NCBI GenBank assembly: GCA_016281915.1
Contig: JAEEJO010000077.1
Span: forward strand, 191,508 to 255,507
Source: Clostridiales bacterium
GTDB lineage: Bacteria; Bacillota; Clostridia; Oscillospirales; UBA644
Length of the DNA: 64,000 nucleotides
Direction: 5' to 3'
The translations under genes and the position numbers were made by a program. Within the stretch, counting starts at the first letter, position 1. The number at the start of each line of letters is the position of its first letter. Of the stretch, positions 54,818 through 63,344 are shown one piece after another. The notes under the pieces are model-generated. The model was not told the origin of the DNA. It made no database searches and worked only from the letters and a program-made list of their open reading frames with translations.

Positions 54818-56251
54818 ATGGCTGACAAACTTGTCAAAGAAATCACATCAATGGATGAGGATTTCGCAAAATGGTATACAGATATAGTAACCAAAGCAAA
54901 CCTGATCGATTATTCCTCCGTTAAAGGATGTATAATTCTTCAACCCTACAGCTATGCTATATGGGAAAGCATTCAGAAACTTCTTGACGGAATGTTCAAG
55001 GCAACGGGACATACAAACGTCTATATGCCTATGTTTATTCCTGAAAGTCTTCTGCAGAAAGAGAAGGATCACGTAGAAGGGTTCGCTCCCGAAGTTGCAT
55101 GGGTAACAATGGGCGGAAACGAACCGCTTGCGGAAAGACTCTGCGTAAGACCTACGTCCGAAACGCTTTTCTGTGAATATTACGCACATACGATCCATTC
55201 TCACCGCGATCTGCCGAAGCTCTGCAATCAGTGGTGTTCGGTCGTTCGCTGGGAAAAAACCACTCGTCCTTTCCTTCGTTCAAGAGAATTCCTCTGGCAG
55301 GAAGGACACACAGCTCACGCATCACCGGAAGAGGCAATAGCCGAAACAGAGCGCATGCTCAACATTTACGCGGATTTCTGTGAAAAATGCCTTGCTATTC
55401 CGGTAATTAAGGGCAGAAAAACAGAAAGCGACAAATTCGCGGGCGCAGAGGCAACATATGCAATCGAATCTCTTATGCACGACGGTGTTTGTCTTCAGGC
55501 AGGAACCTCTCACTACTTCGGAGACGGCTTTGCAAAAGCATTCAATATTCAGTATGCTGATAAAAACAACACTCTTCAGTATGTTTATCAGACATCCTGG
55601 GGCGTAACAACGCGTCTTATCGGCGCTATAATAATGGTTCACGGCGACAACAGCGGTCTCGTTCTTCCGCCTATGATAGCTCCCGTGCAGGCTGTTATTA
55701 TTCCCGTAGCAATGCATAAACCCGGTGTTCTTGACAAAGCAAAAGAGATCTATGAAGCACTCGATAAAGCCGGAATAAGAGTAAAACTTGACGACTCAGA
55801 GAACTCTCCCGGATGGAAATATTCCGAATATGAAATGAAAGGCGTTCCCCTCAGAATAGAAATAGGACCGAGAGATATTGAAAACGGTGTGGTTGTTGTT
55901 GCGCGCAGAGACAACGGAGAAAAGACTACACTTTCAATCGACAATCTCCCCTCTTCAGTTTCCGATCTTCTAGATGATATAATGAAAGGTCTCTACGATA
56001 AGGCAAAAGCACGCAGAGACGCAATGACTTACGTTGCACACAACACTGATGAACTGAGAGAAATAACTTCAACTAAAAACGGATTCATCAAAATGATGTG
56101 GTGTGGCGACGAGGCATGCGAAAAAGCGGTCAAAGATACCTATGGCGTCGGTTCAAGATGCATTCCTCTCGAACAGGAGCATTTAGGTGATGTTTGCCCG
56201 ATATGCGGAAGACCTGCAAAACATATGGTGGTCTGGGGCAAAGCATATTAA
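54818..56251 (+). CDS. proS: Prolyl-tRNA synthetase, archaeal/eukaryotic-like type
   Basis: 477-residue class II aminoacyl-tRNA synthetase charging tRNA-Pro. It is the short form (ProS type 3) lacking the ~180-residue editing insertion. Class II motif 2 is [24 protein letters not shown] near residue 146, motif 3 lies in the [11 protein letters not shown] region near 280, followed by the anticodon-binding domain ([14 protein letters not shown]) and a C-terminal zinc-type domain with CGDEAC and [10 protein letters not shown], ending in Tyr. RBS AAAGGAAC. Start well placed 41 nt after the promoter. 53 nt upstream of the deacetylase gene. Confidence 0.96.
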   Translation: MADKLVKEITSMDEDFAKWYTDIVTKANLIDYSSVKGCIILQPYSYAIWESIQKLLDGMFKATGHTNVYMPMFIPESLLQKEKDHVEGFAPEVAWVTMGGNEPLAERLCVRPTSETLFCEYYAHTIHSHRDLPKLCNQWCSVVRWEKTTRPFLRSREFLWQEGHTAHASPEEAIAETERMLNIYADFCEKCLAIPVIKGRKTESDKFAGAEATYAIESLMHDGVCLQAGTSHYFGDGFAKAFNIQYADKNNTLQYVYQTSWGVTTRLIGAIIMVHGDNSGLVLPPMIAPVQAVIIPVAMHKPGVLDKAKEIYEALDKAGIRVKLDDSENSPGWKYSEYEMKGVPLRIEIGPRDIENGVVVVARRDNGEKTTLSIDNLPSSVSDLLDDIMKGLYDKAKARRDAMTYVAHNTDELREITSTKNGFIKMMWCGDEACEKAVKDTYGVGSRCIPLEQEHLGDVCPICGRPAKHMVVWGKAY

Positions 56252-56304
56252 TATAATAATGAAGCAAACTCAGCTTTATATTTTTTGCAGAACGGAGATT
56301 AAAT

Positions 56305-57549
56305 ATGGAGACTGAATATTCTCATCCCAGAAGAGGAAAAACAAAAAAGAAACTGAAGGTTTTCAGATTTCTGACCGTATTATTCGTCATTCTATTTATA
56401 GCAGCCGCGGCAGCTGCGATATATTCCGCGATTTCATCATCAAACGAAATATCCGGACTGAAAAGTCAGATTGACGGGCTGCGAAAAGAGATTTCCGATA
56501 CAACAAACGAAAATCTGTCATTAAAGTCAAAGTATTCCGATCTTGAAGCTCAGAACGATGAACTGAATAAAAAATACGAACGTCTAAACGTTGATACGGA
56601 AACATTTCAGACGACGATCACCTCTCTTCAGTCCCAGGTTACTTTGCTCAATGAAGAGAATGAAAAACTCAGCACAGATTTCAAAGAAATATCCGATACT
56701 CTTGATACGGTAAGAAATACAAATAAATCTCTGACTGACAGAAACTCAACTCTTTCTTCTCAGGTTTCCAAACTCAACTCAGGTCTCACAGCACTGCAAA
56801 ACGAAAACAGTGCACTCAGAAAAATCATAGAATCCTCAGGTCTGTCCGTTCCTGAAGAAGGCGGAACAGATGAAGGCGACAAAAAAGTGACGGAACAGAA
56901 TCCTGCCACATCGGGTAAGGTCGCCTATCTGACATTTGACGACGGCGTATCAAAATATACGAACGAAATTCTTGATATTCTTGCAAGGTATAACGTTAAG
57001 GCAACTTTTTTCCCGAACTGGAAAGGGAACAGCAACGAGAAATATAAACGGATGGTCGATGAAGGACATGCCGTAGGCAACCATACATATTCTCATGAGT
57101 ATGCCGACGTTTATACATCTGTTTCCGGATTCAAGTCTGAGATAACAAGACTAAACGATAAAATTAAGGAAGTAACAGGATACACCCCGGTTATTTTCAG
57201 GTTTCCCGGAGGATCTAACAACACCGTTCACAGAAATTACAATAAAGATATAATGCAGCAGGCTATCAGCACAGTTTTCGATCTGGGAATGCAGTATTAT
57301 GACTGGAACGTTAACAGCGGTGATGCGGATAGTTCAAAGGGCGCCTCTAAAAGCACGATCCTTTCAAACGTTCTTGCAAGGGCAACTATGGACAAAGCAG
57401 TTATTCTGATGCATGACACTAATACAAAAGGCACTACTGTTGAAGCGCTGCCTGAAATAATTGAAGGACTTATAGCAAAGGGCTATTCTTTCGGAACATT
57501 GCTCGATACGGACGCACCGGTTGTTCACTCATTGAATCCGGCAAATTAA
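56305..57549 (+). CDS. Polysaccharide deacetylase with coiled-coil stalk (PgdA-like)
   Basis: 414 residues: a basic cytoplasmic tail, one transmembrane helix (about 20-45), a long coiled coil (about 48-175, many Leu/Asn/Ser heptads), a Glu/Gly-rich linker and a C-terminal NodB domain. Catalytic motifs are all present: TFDDG near residue 209 (metal Asp and catalytic base), HxxxH as GNHTYSH near 257, RFPGGSNN near 304 and ILMHDT near 373. It likely removes N-acetyl groups from peptidoglycan, protecting against lysozyme. The coiled-coil stalk is unusual in length and probably places the domain away from the membrane or mediates oligomers. Confidence 0.92.
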   Translation: METEYSHPRRGKTKKKLKVFRFLTVLFVILFIAAAAAAIYSAISSSNEISGLKSQIDGLRKEISDTTNENLSLKSKYSDLEAQNDELNKKYERLNVDTETFQTTITSLQSQVTLLNEENEKLSTDFKEISDTLDTVRNTNKSLTDRNSTLSSQVSKLNSGLTALQNENSALRKIIESSGLSVPEEGGTDEGDKKVTEQNPATSGKVAYLTFDDGVSKYTNEILDILARYNVKATFFPNWKGNSNEKYKRMVDEGHAVGNHTYSHEYADVYTSVSGFKSEITRLNDKIKEVTGYTPVIFRFPGGSNNTVHRNYNKDIMQQAISTVFDLGMQYYDWNVNSGDADSSKGASKSTILSNVLARATMDKAVILMHDTNTKGTTVEALPEIIEGLIAKGYSFGTLLDTDAPVVHSLNPAN

Positions 57550-57573
57550 TTTCAATAGTATTAAGGAAGGAAA

Positions 57574-57593
57574 GCGGCGGTTATTATCGCCGC
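57574..57593 (+). terminator. Possible weak terminator or attenuator before mnhE
   Basis: Short GC-rich hairpin (GCGGCG with CGCCGC, 8-nt loop) followed by CTTCTTAAT. The T tract is poor, so termination is uncertain; it lies 13 nt before the mnhE start. Confidence 0.4.
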
Positions 57594-57606
57594 CTTCTTA
57601 ATAAAA

Positions 57607-58104
57607 ATGACGCTTTTAATTTTTATAATATGGATAATTTTAAACGGGAAGATCAATGCAGAGATCATCCTATTCGGAATCGGCATTTCTTTACTGATTT
57701 TCATTTTTGCTAACAGGTTCCTGTCATTGACGGTAAAGAAAGAATTATGGATTTACAGAAATTATTTCCTGTTTTCCGCATTCTTACTGATTGTTTTAAG
57801 GGATATTTTTATAGCAAATTATAAGGTCATATCATTTGTTATTTCTCCAAAAAAAGAAGCTGTTCCCGCTATTGTAACCTTTAAAACAAGCCTGAAGCTT
57901 AACTTTATTCGCGCACTTCTTGCAAACTCGATCACCATAACGCCCGGGACTATCACCGTTTCGCTTGATAACGATACTTTTACAGTGCATTGTCTGGATG
58001 AAGAACTGACAAAAGATCTTGAAGACAGCACAGCAAAAAAAATCTTATCAAAAATAGAAGCTACATACCCCTACCCTGACATTAAAGAGGACCACAATGG
58101 ATAA
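57607..58104 (+). CDS. mnhE: Na+(cation)/H+ antiporter subunit MnhE
   Basis: 165 residues with two to three N-terminal hydrophobic helices and a soluble C-terminal part. The stretch LLANSITITPGTITVSLDNDTFTVHCLD near residue 104 is the MnhE signature. It overlaps mnhF by 8 nt. No good ribosome binding site is seen. With F and G it forms a separate half of the Mrp complex; the B, C and transporter genes are at 31-39 kb. Confidence 0.93.
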   Translation: MTLLIFIIWIILNGKINAEIILFGIGISLLIFIFANRFLSLTVKKELWIYRNYFLFSAFLLIVLRDIFIANYKVISFVISPKKEAVPAIVTFKTSLKLNFIRALLANSITITPGTITVSLDNDTFTVHCLDEELTKDLEDSTAKKILSKIEATYPYPDIKEDHNG

Positions 58105-58408
58105 AACGATTGTTTGTATAATAGCACTTTGTTTTTTTTCACTTTGTCTGTTGATCAACCTTCTGCGAGCCATCTTTGCGCACTCAGCTGCAGACAAACT
58201 TATTTCGATCAACATGTCAGGGACCGTAGTAATATGTTCAACGGCAATTCTTACCGTGTTGCTTGATGAACCCTGGCTTGCCGACATCTGTATTCTTTAC
58301 GCCCTTCTCAGTTTTATAGCCGTAATAGTAATAACAAAAATATATATAGGCGCATCAATAGACAAGGAACAGAAAGAAAAAGAGGAAAAAACAGATGGAG
58401 ACCGTTAA
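58097..58408 (+). CDS. mnhF: Na+(cation)/H+ antiporter subunit MnhF
   Basis: 103 residues, three hydrophobic helices, with the family's helix pair around INLLRAIFAHSAADKLISINMSGT and DICILYALLSFIAVIVITK. C-terminal Lys/Glu-rich tail. It overlaps mnhE by 8 nt and mnhG by 14 nt, as expected of a tightly coupled operon. Confidence 0.9.
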   Translation: MDKTIVCIIALCFFSLCLLINLLRAIFAHSAADKLISINMSGTVVICSTAILTVLLDEPWLADICILYALLSFIAVIVITKIYIGASIDKEQKEKEEKTDGDR

Positions 58409-58727
58409 AATAATTATTGCATCCGTTTTAACTTTTATAGGCCTTGCGCTTGAAGCGACAGCGATTATAGGTGTTTTTAAATTTAAGGATACGCTTAGCA
58501 GAATGCATTCAGCAGGAATTGCAGACACTCTCGGAATTCTGTTTATTTCCGCCGGAATGATCCTCCTTTCTGATTTTGCGGGATTCTCTGTAAAGTTTAT
58601 TATAGCAGCCGTATTTGTTTGCTGTTCAGCGCCTGTATCCTCTCATATGATAGCAAAAATGGTTTATAACGATAAAAATAAATCATATAAGACCGAAACA
58701 AATACCAATAATAAAGAACAGGAGTAA
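58395..58727 (+). CDS. mnhG: Na+(cation)/H+ antiporter subunit MnhG
   Basis: 110 residues, three helices, motif FKFKDTLSRMHSAGIADTLGI near residue 28 is the classical MnhG/PhaG signature with the conserved Arg-Met-His. C-terminal hydrophilic tail. 5 nt before the GH29 gene, so the antiporter trio and glycosidases share a transcript. Confidence 0.94.
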   Translation: METVKIIIASVLTFIGLALEATAIIGVFKFKDTLSRMHSAGIADTLGILFISAGMILLSDFAGFSVKFIIAAVFVCCSAPVSSHMIAKMVYNDKNKSYKTETNTNNKEQE

Positions 58728-58732
58728 CCATA

Positions 58733-60157
58733 ATGACCCTTGATGAAAAGCTGATCAAAACAGTTCCGACCAAAGTTCAGGTAGAGCATCAAAAAACCGA
58801 ATTTTACGCATTTGTTCATTTCACCGTCAATACGTTTACAGATAAAGAATGGGGCGATGGAACGGAGAGCCCTGCTATATTCAATCCTTCAAACCTTGAT
58901 GCGGAACAATGGGCAAAAACGTTCAAGGCAGCCGGAATGAAAGGAATGGTTCTCACCTGCAAACATCACGATGGCTTTTGTCTGTGGCCATCCAGGTTTA
59001 CCGAACACTCGATTAAAAATTCGCCCTATAAAAACGGTAAGGGCGATATAGTCAGAGAGGCGTCGGACGCGTGCAGAAAATACGGTCTCAAATTCGGCGT
59101 TTATCTTTCCCCATGGGACAGAAATTCCGTTTATTACGGCAGAGGCAAAGAATATGACGATTATTACGTTGCTCAGTTAACGGAACTTCTTACACAATAC
59201 GGTGAACTCTTCACTGTTTGGTTTGACGGAGCATGCGGCGAAGGACCGAACGGAAAGAAACAGGTTTACGATTGGACAAGGTATTATTCAACAATAAGAA
59301 AACTTCAGCCTGATGCTGCGATCACAGGATGCGGTCCTGACGTTCGCTGGTGTGGCAATGAGGGCGGCCATACAAGATACGCAGAGTGGAGCGTTGTTTC
59401 CGAAAGGATGCTGTACGGGCTTTACCCGAATGGCGAAAAGCTCATAAAAGAGGCTTCCGAAGCCGGAATGAAAGAAATAAAAATCGACGCCCCGGATCTT
59501 GGAAGTCGTGAACTCATGAAAGATGAAAAAAGCTATATCTGGTATGCATCAGAATACGATGTATCTATAAGACCGGGCTGGTTCTGGCACGAGAACGAAA
59601 ATGAAAAACTGCGCTCGCTTGATAATTTAATTAAAATATACGACAATTCCGTAGGCGGCAATGCTACTCTTATTCTAAACGCACCGCCGACACCCGAAGG
59701 ATTGATTCATGAAAACGACGTTCAAAGACTTACTGAACTCGGACAGTATATCGAAAAATCATTCAGAGAGAATATGACGGATTCAGCAGAAGTTACAGCC
59801 AGCGAAGCAGACGAGATTCACAGTATCAAAAACGTTCTTAAAGACGGTTATGATGCATTCTATATGCCTGAAAAAGGGAATAAAACACCTGATATCATTT
59901 TCAAATGGAATGAACCTGTCAATATCGGCAAGATTGTTTTGAAGGAAAATATTTTATGCAGTCAAAGAGTTGAAACATTTTCTGTTGATATAATGAAAAA
60001 CGGAAGATTTGAAGAATATTTCAAGGGATCTGTAATAGGATATCAGCGTTTTATTTCTATGAACGGAATCAAAACTGATTTACTCAGAATAAGAATAACA
60101 GATTCAAGAGAAGAACCGACGCTGGCATTTATAGGCATTTATAAAAATATAGAGTGA
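58733..60157 (+). CDS. Alpha-L-fucosidase, GH29
   Basis: 474-residue glycoside hydrolase family 29 enzyme, no signal peptide, so cytosolic. Barrel motifs: KHHDGFCLWPSRF near residue 80, YLSPWDRNS near 123, nucleophile aspartate in FTVWFDGACGEG near 160. The C-terminal part (about 385-474) looks like a discoidin/F5_8-like beta-sandwich remnant. It would remove alpha-linked fucose from imported oligosaccharides such as host mucin or milk glycans. Acid/base residue cannot be assigned with confidence. Co-operon with GH51. Confidence 0.92.
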   Translation: MTLDEKLIKTVPTKVQVEHQKTEFYAFVHFTVNTFTDKEWGDGTESPAIFNPSNLDAEQWAKTFKAAGMKGMVLTCKHHDGFCLWPSRFTEHSIKNSPYKNGKGDIVREASDACRKYGLKFGVYLSPWDRNSVYYGRGKEYDDYYVAQLTELLTQYGELFTVWFDGACGEGPNGKKQVYDWTRYYSTIRKLQPDAAITGCGPDVRWCGNEGGHTRYAEWSVVSERMLYGLYPNGEKLIKEASEAGMKEIKIDAPDLGSRELMKDEKSYIWYASEYDVSIRPGWFWHENENEKLRSLDNLIKIYDNSVGGNATLILNAPPTPEGLIHENDVQRLTELGQYIEKSFRENMTDSAEVTASEADEIHSIKNVLKDGYDAFYMPEKGNKTPDIIFKWNEPVNIGKIVLKENILCSQRVETFSVDIMKNGRFEEYFKGSVIGYQRFISMNGIKTDLLRIRITDSREEPTLAFIGIYKNIE

Positions 60158-60173
60158 ATAGGAGCAATAACGA

Positions 60174-61694
60174 ATGAAACTAACCGTAAACAAAAATCAG
60201 ATCACCGGTAAAGCAAACCCGATGATTTACGGACATTTTCTCGAGCATTTTCACAGACAGGTATACGGAGGAGTATATGACCCGACCTCGAAATTTGCAG
60301 ACGAAGACGGATTCAGAGCAGATGTTATAGAAGCTTTGAAACGTATCAAAACTCCCGTGATACGATGGCCGGGAGGATGCTACGTTTCCGACTATAAATG
60401 GAAATTCGGTGTTGGAAAAGAAAGAATACCGTCCTACGACAAGGCATGGATGGTTGAAGAATCGAATGAATTCGGAACAGATGAGTTTATAAAACTTTGC
60501 AAAAAAATAAGCTGCGAACCTTATATCTGCACTAATGCAGGAACCGGCTCAGCGGAAGAAATGAGCGACTGGGTCGAGTATTGCAATCTAAAAAATATGG
60601 GACGTTTTGCGAAGCAGCGTATCGCAAACGGAAACCGCGAACCGTTCGGAGTAAAATACTGGAGTATAGGCAACGAGAACTACGGGGGATGGGAAATAGG
60701 AGCAAAAGAATCAGGCGAATGGGGAAGACTTGTTGCCGAATCTGCGAAAATGATGTTGAGAGCCGACCCCACGATCGAACTTTCCGCCGCGTCTATAAAT
60801 GATCTTGACTGGAATATAGATCTTCTCAGAAAAGCAGGAGCTTTTCTTAACTGGATATCGATTCACAGTTATTTTGAAGGGTCTGCGGACGGGTTGAAAA
60901 ACAACAGTTACGAGACCTTAATGCTCAGGACCGGAAAAGATATCAGCAACAATATAGACAGAGCCCGTGCGATTCTGACTGCTCTGGGTTATGGCGATAA
61001 AATTAAAATTGCATATGACGAGTGGAATCTCAGAGGATGGTATCACCCCAATACTCACGGAGTTTATTCCATCGATCAGAAGCATGAGATCGCAAACGAC
61101 CGCGATGGTTCATATAGAAAAATGATTCTTGAACCGAGAGATAAAAACGATGTAAATGAGACATACAGCATCGCCGACGCAGTTTTCTCCGCAGCATTCT
61201 TAAACACATGTCTGAAAAACTGTGATATAATCGGTATGGCATGCTTCTCCCCCATTGTAAATACCCGAGGAGCAATATTCACATATAAAGACGGTTTGGT
61301 TTTACGTCCTCAGTATTTTGTTTTTGAGTTATATGCAAATCTGCTGAAAGATACGGTTCTTGATATGTGGCAAGCAGAAACGCCTGTTATGACAGGAAAA
61401 GACGGAAATACGACCAAAACAGTTGACACTGTGGATATAGTTGTAACGTATAAAGACGGAGAATATGCAATCGGAGCCGTAAATAAAGACCCCGAAAATT
61501 CTCAGACAATAGATATTTCACTGTTAGAAGACAGCGTCAATACCATGAGAATCCACACAGTACGCGGCAAGACAGCTGATTCTTATAATGATATCGGAAA
61601 AACCGAAGTCGGTATAGAATCATCCGACATCATGACCTTCAACGGCAGAATCGAACTTTCACCGCATTCTGTAAACGTAATAGAATTAAAATAA
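60174..61694 (+). CDS. Alpha-L-arabinofuranosidase, GH51
   Basis: 506-residue retaining exo-enzyme, cytosolic, usual length. Barrel start MIYGHFLEHFHRQVYGG, substrate loop IRWPGGCYVSDYKW near 62, acid/base glutamate in WSIGNENYGGWEIG near 163-175, nucleophile glutamate in IAYDEWNLRGWY near 280, and a C-terminal beta-sandwich. It removes arabinofuranose from arabinan or arabinoxylan fragments. 16 nt after GH29. Terminator follows. Confidence 0.95.
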   Translation: MKLTVNKNQITGKANPMIYGHFLEHFHRQVYGGVYDPTSKFADEDGFRADVIEALKRIKTPVIRWPGGCYVSDYKWKFGVGKERIPSYDKAWMVEESNEFGTDEFIKLCKKISCEPYICTNAGTGSAEEMSDWVEYCNLKNMGRFAKQRIANGNREPFGVKYWSIGNENYGGWEIGAKESGEWGRLVAESAKMMLRADPTIELSAASINDLDWNIDLLRKAGAFLNWISIHSYFEGSADGLKNNSYETLMLRTGKDISNNIDRARAILTALGYGDKIKIAYDEWNLRGWYHPNTHGVYSIDQKHEIANDRDGSYRKMILEPRDKNDVNETYSIADAVFSAAFLNTCLKNCDIIGMACFSPIVNTRGAIFTYKDGLVLRPQYFVFELYANLLKDTVLDMWQAETPVMTGKDGNTTKTVDTVDIVVTYKDGEYAIGAVNKDPENSQTIDISLLEDSVNTMRIHTVRGKTADSYNDIGKTEVGIESSDIMTFNGRIELSPHSVNVIELK

Positions 61695-61696
61695 CA

Positions 61697-61724
61697 AAAA
61701 AAGCAGCGTAATCGCTGCTTTTTT
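61697..61724 (+). terminator. Intrinsic terminator after GH51
   Basis: Perfect 12-bp stem (AAAAAAGCAGCG with CGCTGCTTTTTT, loop TAAT) ending in a T-run; symmetric, so it also works for the convergent oxidoreductase gene. Confidence 0.92.
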
Positions 61725-61739
61725 AATGTCAGTTTTCGG

Positions 61740-62954
61740 TTAAACGATACCGAGCTCGTCAAGATGGAGCATGATACCGCGCGATGTTAATACATTCTGA
61801 ACGATATGATAATCTGTATTTTCAAAATCGGATGAAACTGCTGCGAGCGCTCCTGCCGCTTCACCGCTTACGGCGCAAACCGGTATTACGCGGGTAATAT
61901 CCCACATATTGTCACCTTCAACAGAAATGCATCTTCCTGCAGCGCATACGTTTTTTATTCCTGCGCAGTAAAGTGATTCAAGCGGAAGCTCGAATGCTGG
62001 GCCTGACTCAAGCCAGCTGCCGAACGAACCGACACTCGATTCGAATTTCTTTTTATCATCCTGTTTTGAAATACGGTATTTGCCCAGAATCATTCTTGAC
62101 ATACGCAGTTGCGGTATTGACGGAATCGTTGCAATTGAATGAATGCGGGAAACATCACCCTTTTTAAGAAAGTCGTTTATGATTTTTTCATGTGAAATAA
62201 TCATTTCACGTGAATTTTCCTCACCGTCGATTCCTGAGATGCCGCCAATGAAGTTATCATCATATATGTGGGAACAATTCCCGATCTGTCTGAGAAGATA
62301 CTCTCCGTCCTTCACCTCATAATACCATGCTGCATTTGCGTTTTTATGTACAGGTAAAATTGTTTCTCCTCCTAAAAGATAAAACAGTGACGCGTCACCG
62401 GTGCAGTCAACAAACGATTTTGCAAATATTTCATAAGCGTCTGTTTTTGTTGTCAGAAACAAAGAAAGGACAGAGTCGGATTTATCATTTTTAGTTAAGC
62501 CGAACATCGTGGCACCGTATAGTATATCAACACCGTTTTCTGAAAGAAGCTTTTCGCTTAAAATTGCAAATACATGAGGGTTGAAACGTGTAAGATATCG
62601 CTGCTTTTTGCGCTGCGAAACGTTCATTTCATCGTCTGAAAACCATGCTGAAGGATAATCGCCTTCAGCGCCGCAACTAATACTGAGTTTCAGAAGCTCT
62701 TCTGCGATACCGAATGACACCTGATGTCCCATGCCATCACAAAGAGGAAGATAAATAGTTACAAGTCCTGCAGTGGCAAGTCCTCCGAGCATATACGAGC
62801 TTTCAGCTAAAACAACCTTTGCCCCTGCTCTGGCAGCAGAAAGTGCAGCGGCAATTCCGGCTACTCCTCCGCCAATTACGGCGACATCATATGTTCTTTT
62901 TTTCTTAATGTAGGAATATACACAGTCCGATTTGCAATTGATCTGTTCCGACAT
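61740..62954 (-). CDS. FAD-dependent oxidoreductase (FAD_oxidored family)
   Basis: 404-residue flavoprotein. N-terminal Rossmann dinucleotide motif GGGVAGIAAALSAARAGAKVVLAE near residue 28 with the second-strand Glu, followed by GGLATAGLVT near 57 and CTGDASLFYLLGG near 198; the C-terminal segment AAGRCISVEGDNMWDITRVIPVCAVSGEAAG is the conserved FAD-binding end. Such proteins are frequent in polysaccharide-use clusters of gut bacteria but their substrates are mostly unknown. RBS GGGAG. Convergent to GH51. Confidence 0.85.
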   Translation of the reverse strand: MSEQINCKSDCVYSYIKKKRTYDVAVIGGGVAGIAAALSAARAGAKVVLAESSYMLGGLATAGLVTIYLPLCDGMGHQVSFGIAEELLKLSISCGAEGDYPSAWFSDDEMNVSQRKKQRYLTRFNPHVFAILSEKLLSENGVDILYGATMFGLTKNDKSDSVLSLFLTTKTDAYEIFAKSFVDCTGDASLFYLLGGETILPVHKNANAAWYYEVKDGEYLLRQIGNCSHIYDDNFIGGISGIDGEENSREMIISHEKIINDFLKKGDVSRIHSIATIPSIPQLRMSRMILGKYRISKQDDKKKFESSVGSFGSWLESGPAFELPLESLYCAGIKNVCAAGRCISVEGDNMWDITRVIPVCAVSGEAAGALAAVSSDFENTDYHIVQNVLTSRGIMLHLDELGIV

Positions 62955-63005
62955 ACAGACACTCCCTTATTGCTCTTTATCATTCAGAAGCTTAAAAAGG
63001 TTTGA

Positions 63006-63040
63006 AAAAAGTCTCTTTTGAAAAACAAAAGAGACTTTTT
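63006..63040 (-). terminator. Intrinsic terminator of tRNA-Gln
   Basis: Perfect 15-bp stem (core AAGTCTCTTTTG with CAAAAGAGACTT, loop AAAAA) with a T-run on the minus strand, directly after the tRNA. Confidence 0.9.
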
Positions 63041-63043
63041 ATA

Positions 63044-63117
63044 TGGCTGCGGGAGAAGGGCTCGAACCCTCACAAACAGAGTCAGAGTCTGCCGTGCTAC
63101 CATTACACAATCCCGCA
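63044..63117 (-). tRNA. tRNA-Gln(CTG)
   Basis: Cloverleaf on the minus strand: acceptor TGCGGGA with TCCCGCA, D-arm GTGTAATGGTAGCAC, anticodon stem GCAGA/TCTGT with loop CTCTGAC (anticodon CTG, codon CAG), T-loop TTCGAGC, discriminator G and encoded CCA. U1-A72 is usual for tRNA-Gln. 74 nt with CCA. Confidence 0.94.
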
Positions 63118-63160
63118 ATACGCTGACGGCGATTATACATCGCCTGCAATCAGCTTAAGT

Positions 63161-63189
63161 AGTATATAACAAATTTCCCTATTTGTCAA
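63161..63189 (-). promoter_or_regulatory. Sigma-A promoter of tRNA-Gln
   Basis: Minus strand TTGACA, 17-nt spacer, TATACT. A small hairpin (GGCGA/TCGCC, 63128-63144) lies in the leader before the tRNA. Confidence 0.82.
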
Positions 63190-63290
63190 CCCCTTTTTTT
63201 TCGTTTTACTAATTTTGTAACAATTAATTTCAACGGGATATGTCTGTATTATTCATTATATCAAAAATCAAATTCTCATTAATATTTTTC

Positions 63291-63319
63291 TTGACACATG
63301 TAATAAAGTATGATAAAAT
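63291..63319 (+). promoter_or_regulatory. Sigma-A promoter of the TraX gene
   Basis: TTGACA, 17-nt spacer, TAAAAT, about 25 nt before the start codon. Confidence 0.75.
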
Positions 63320-63344
63320 AGATAAAAATCCGGAGGGGAAAACA

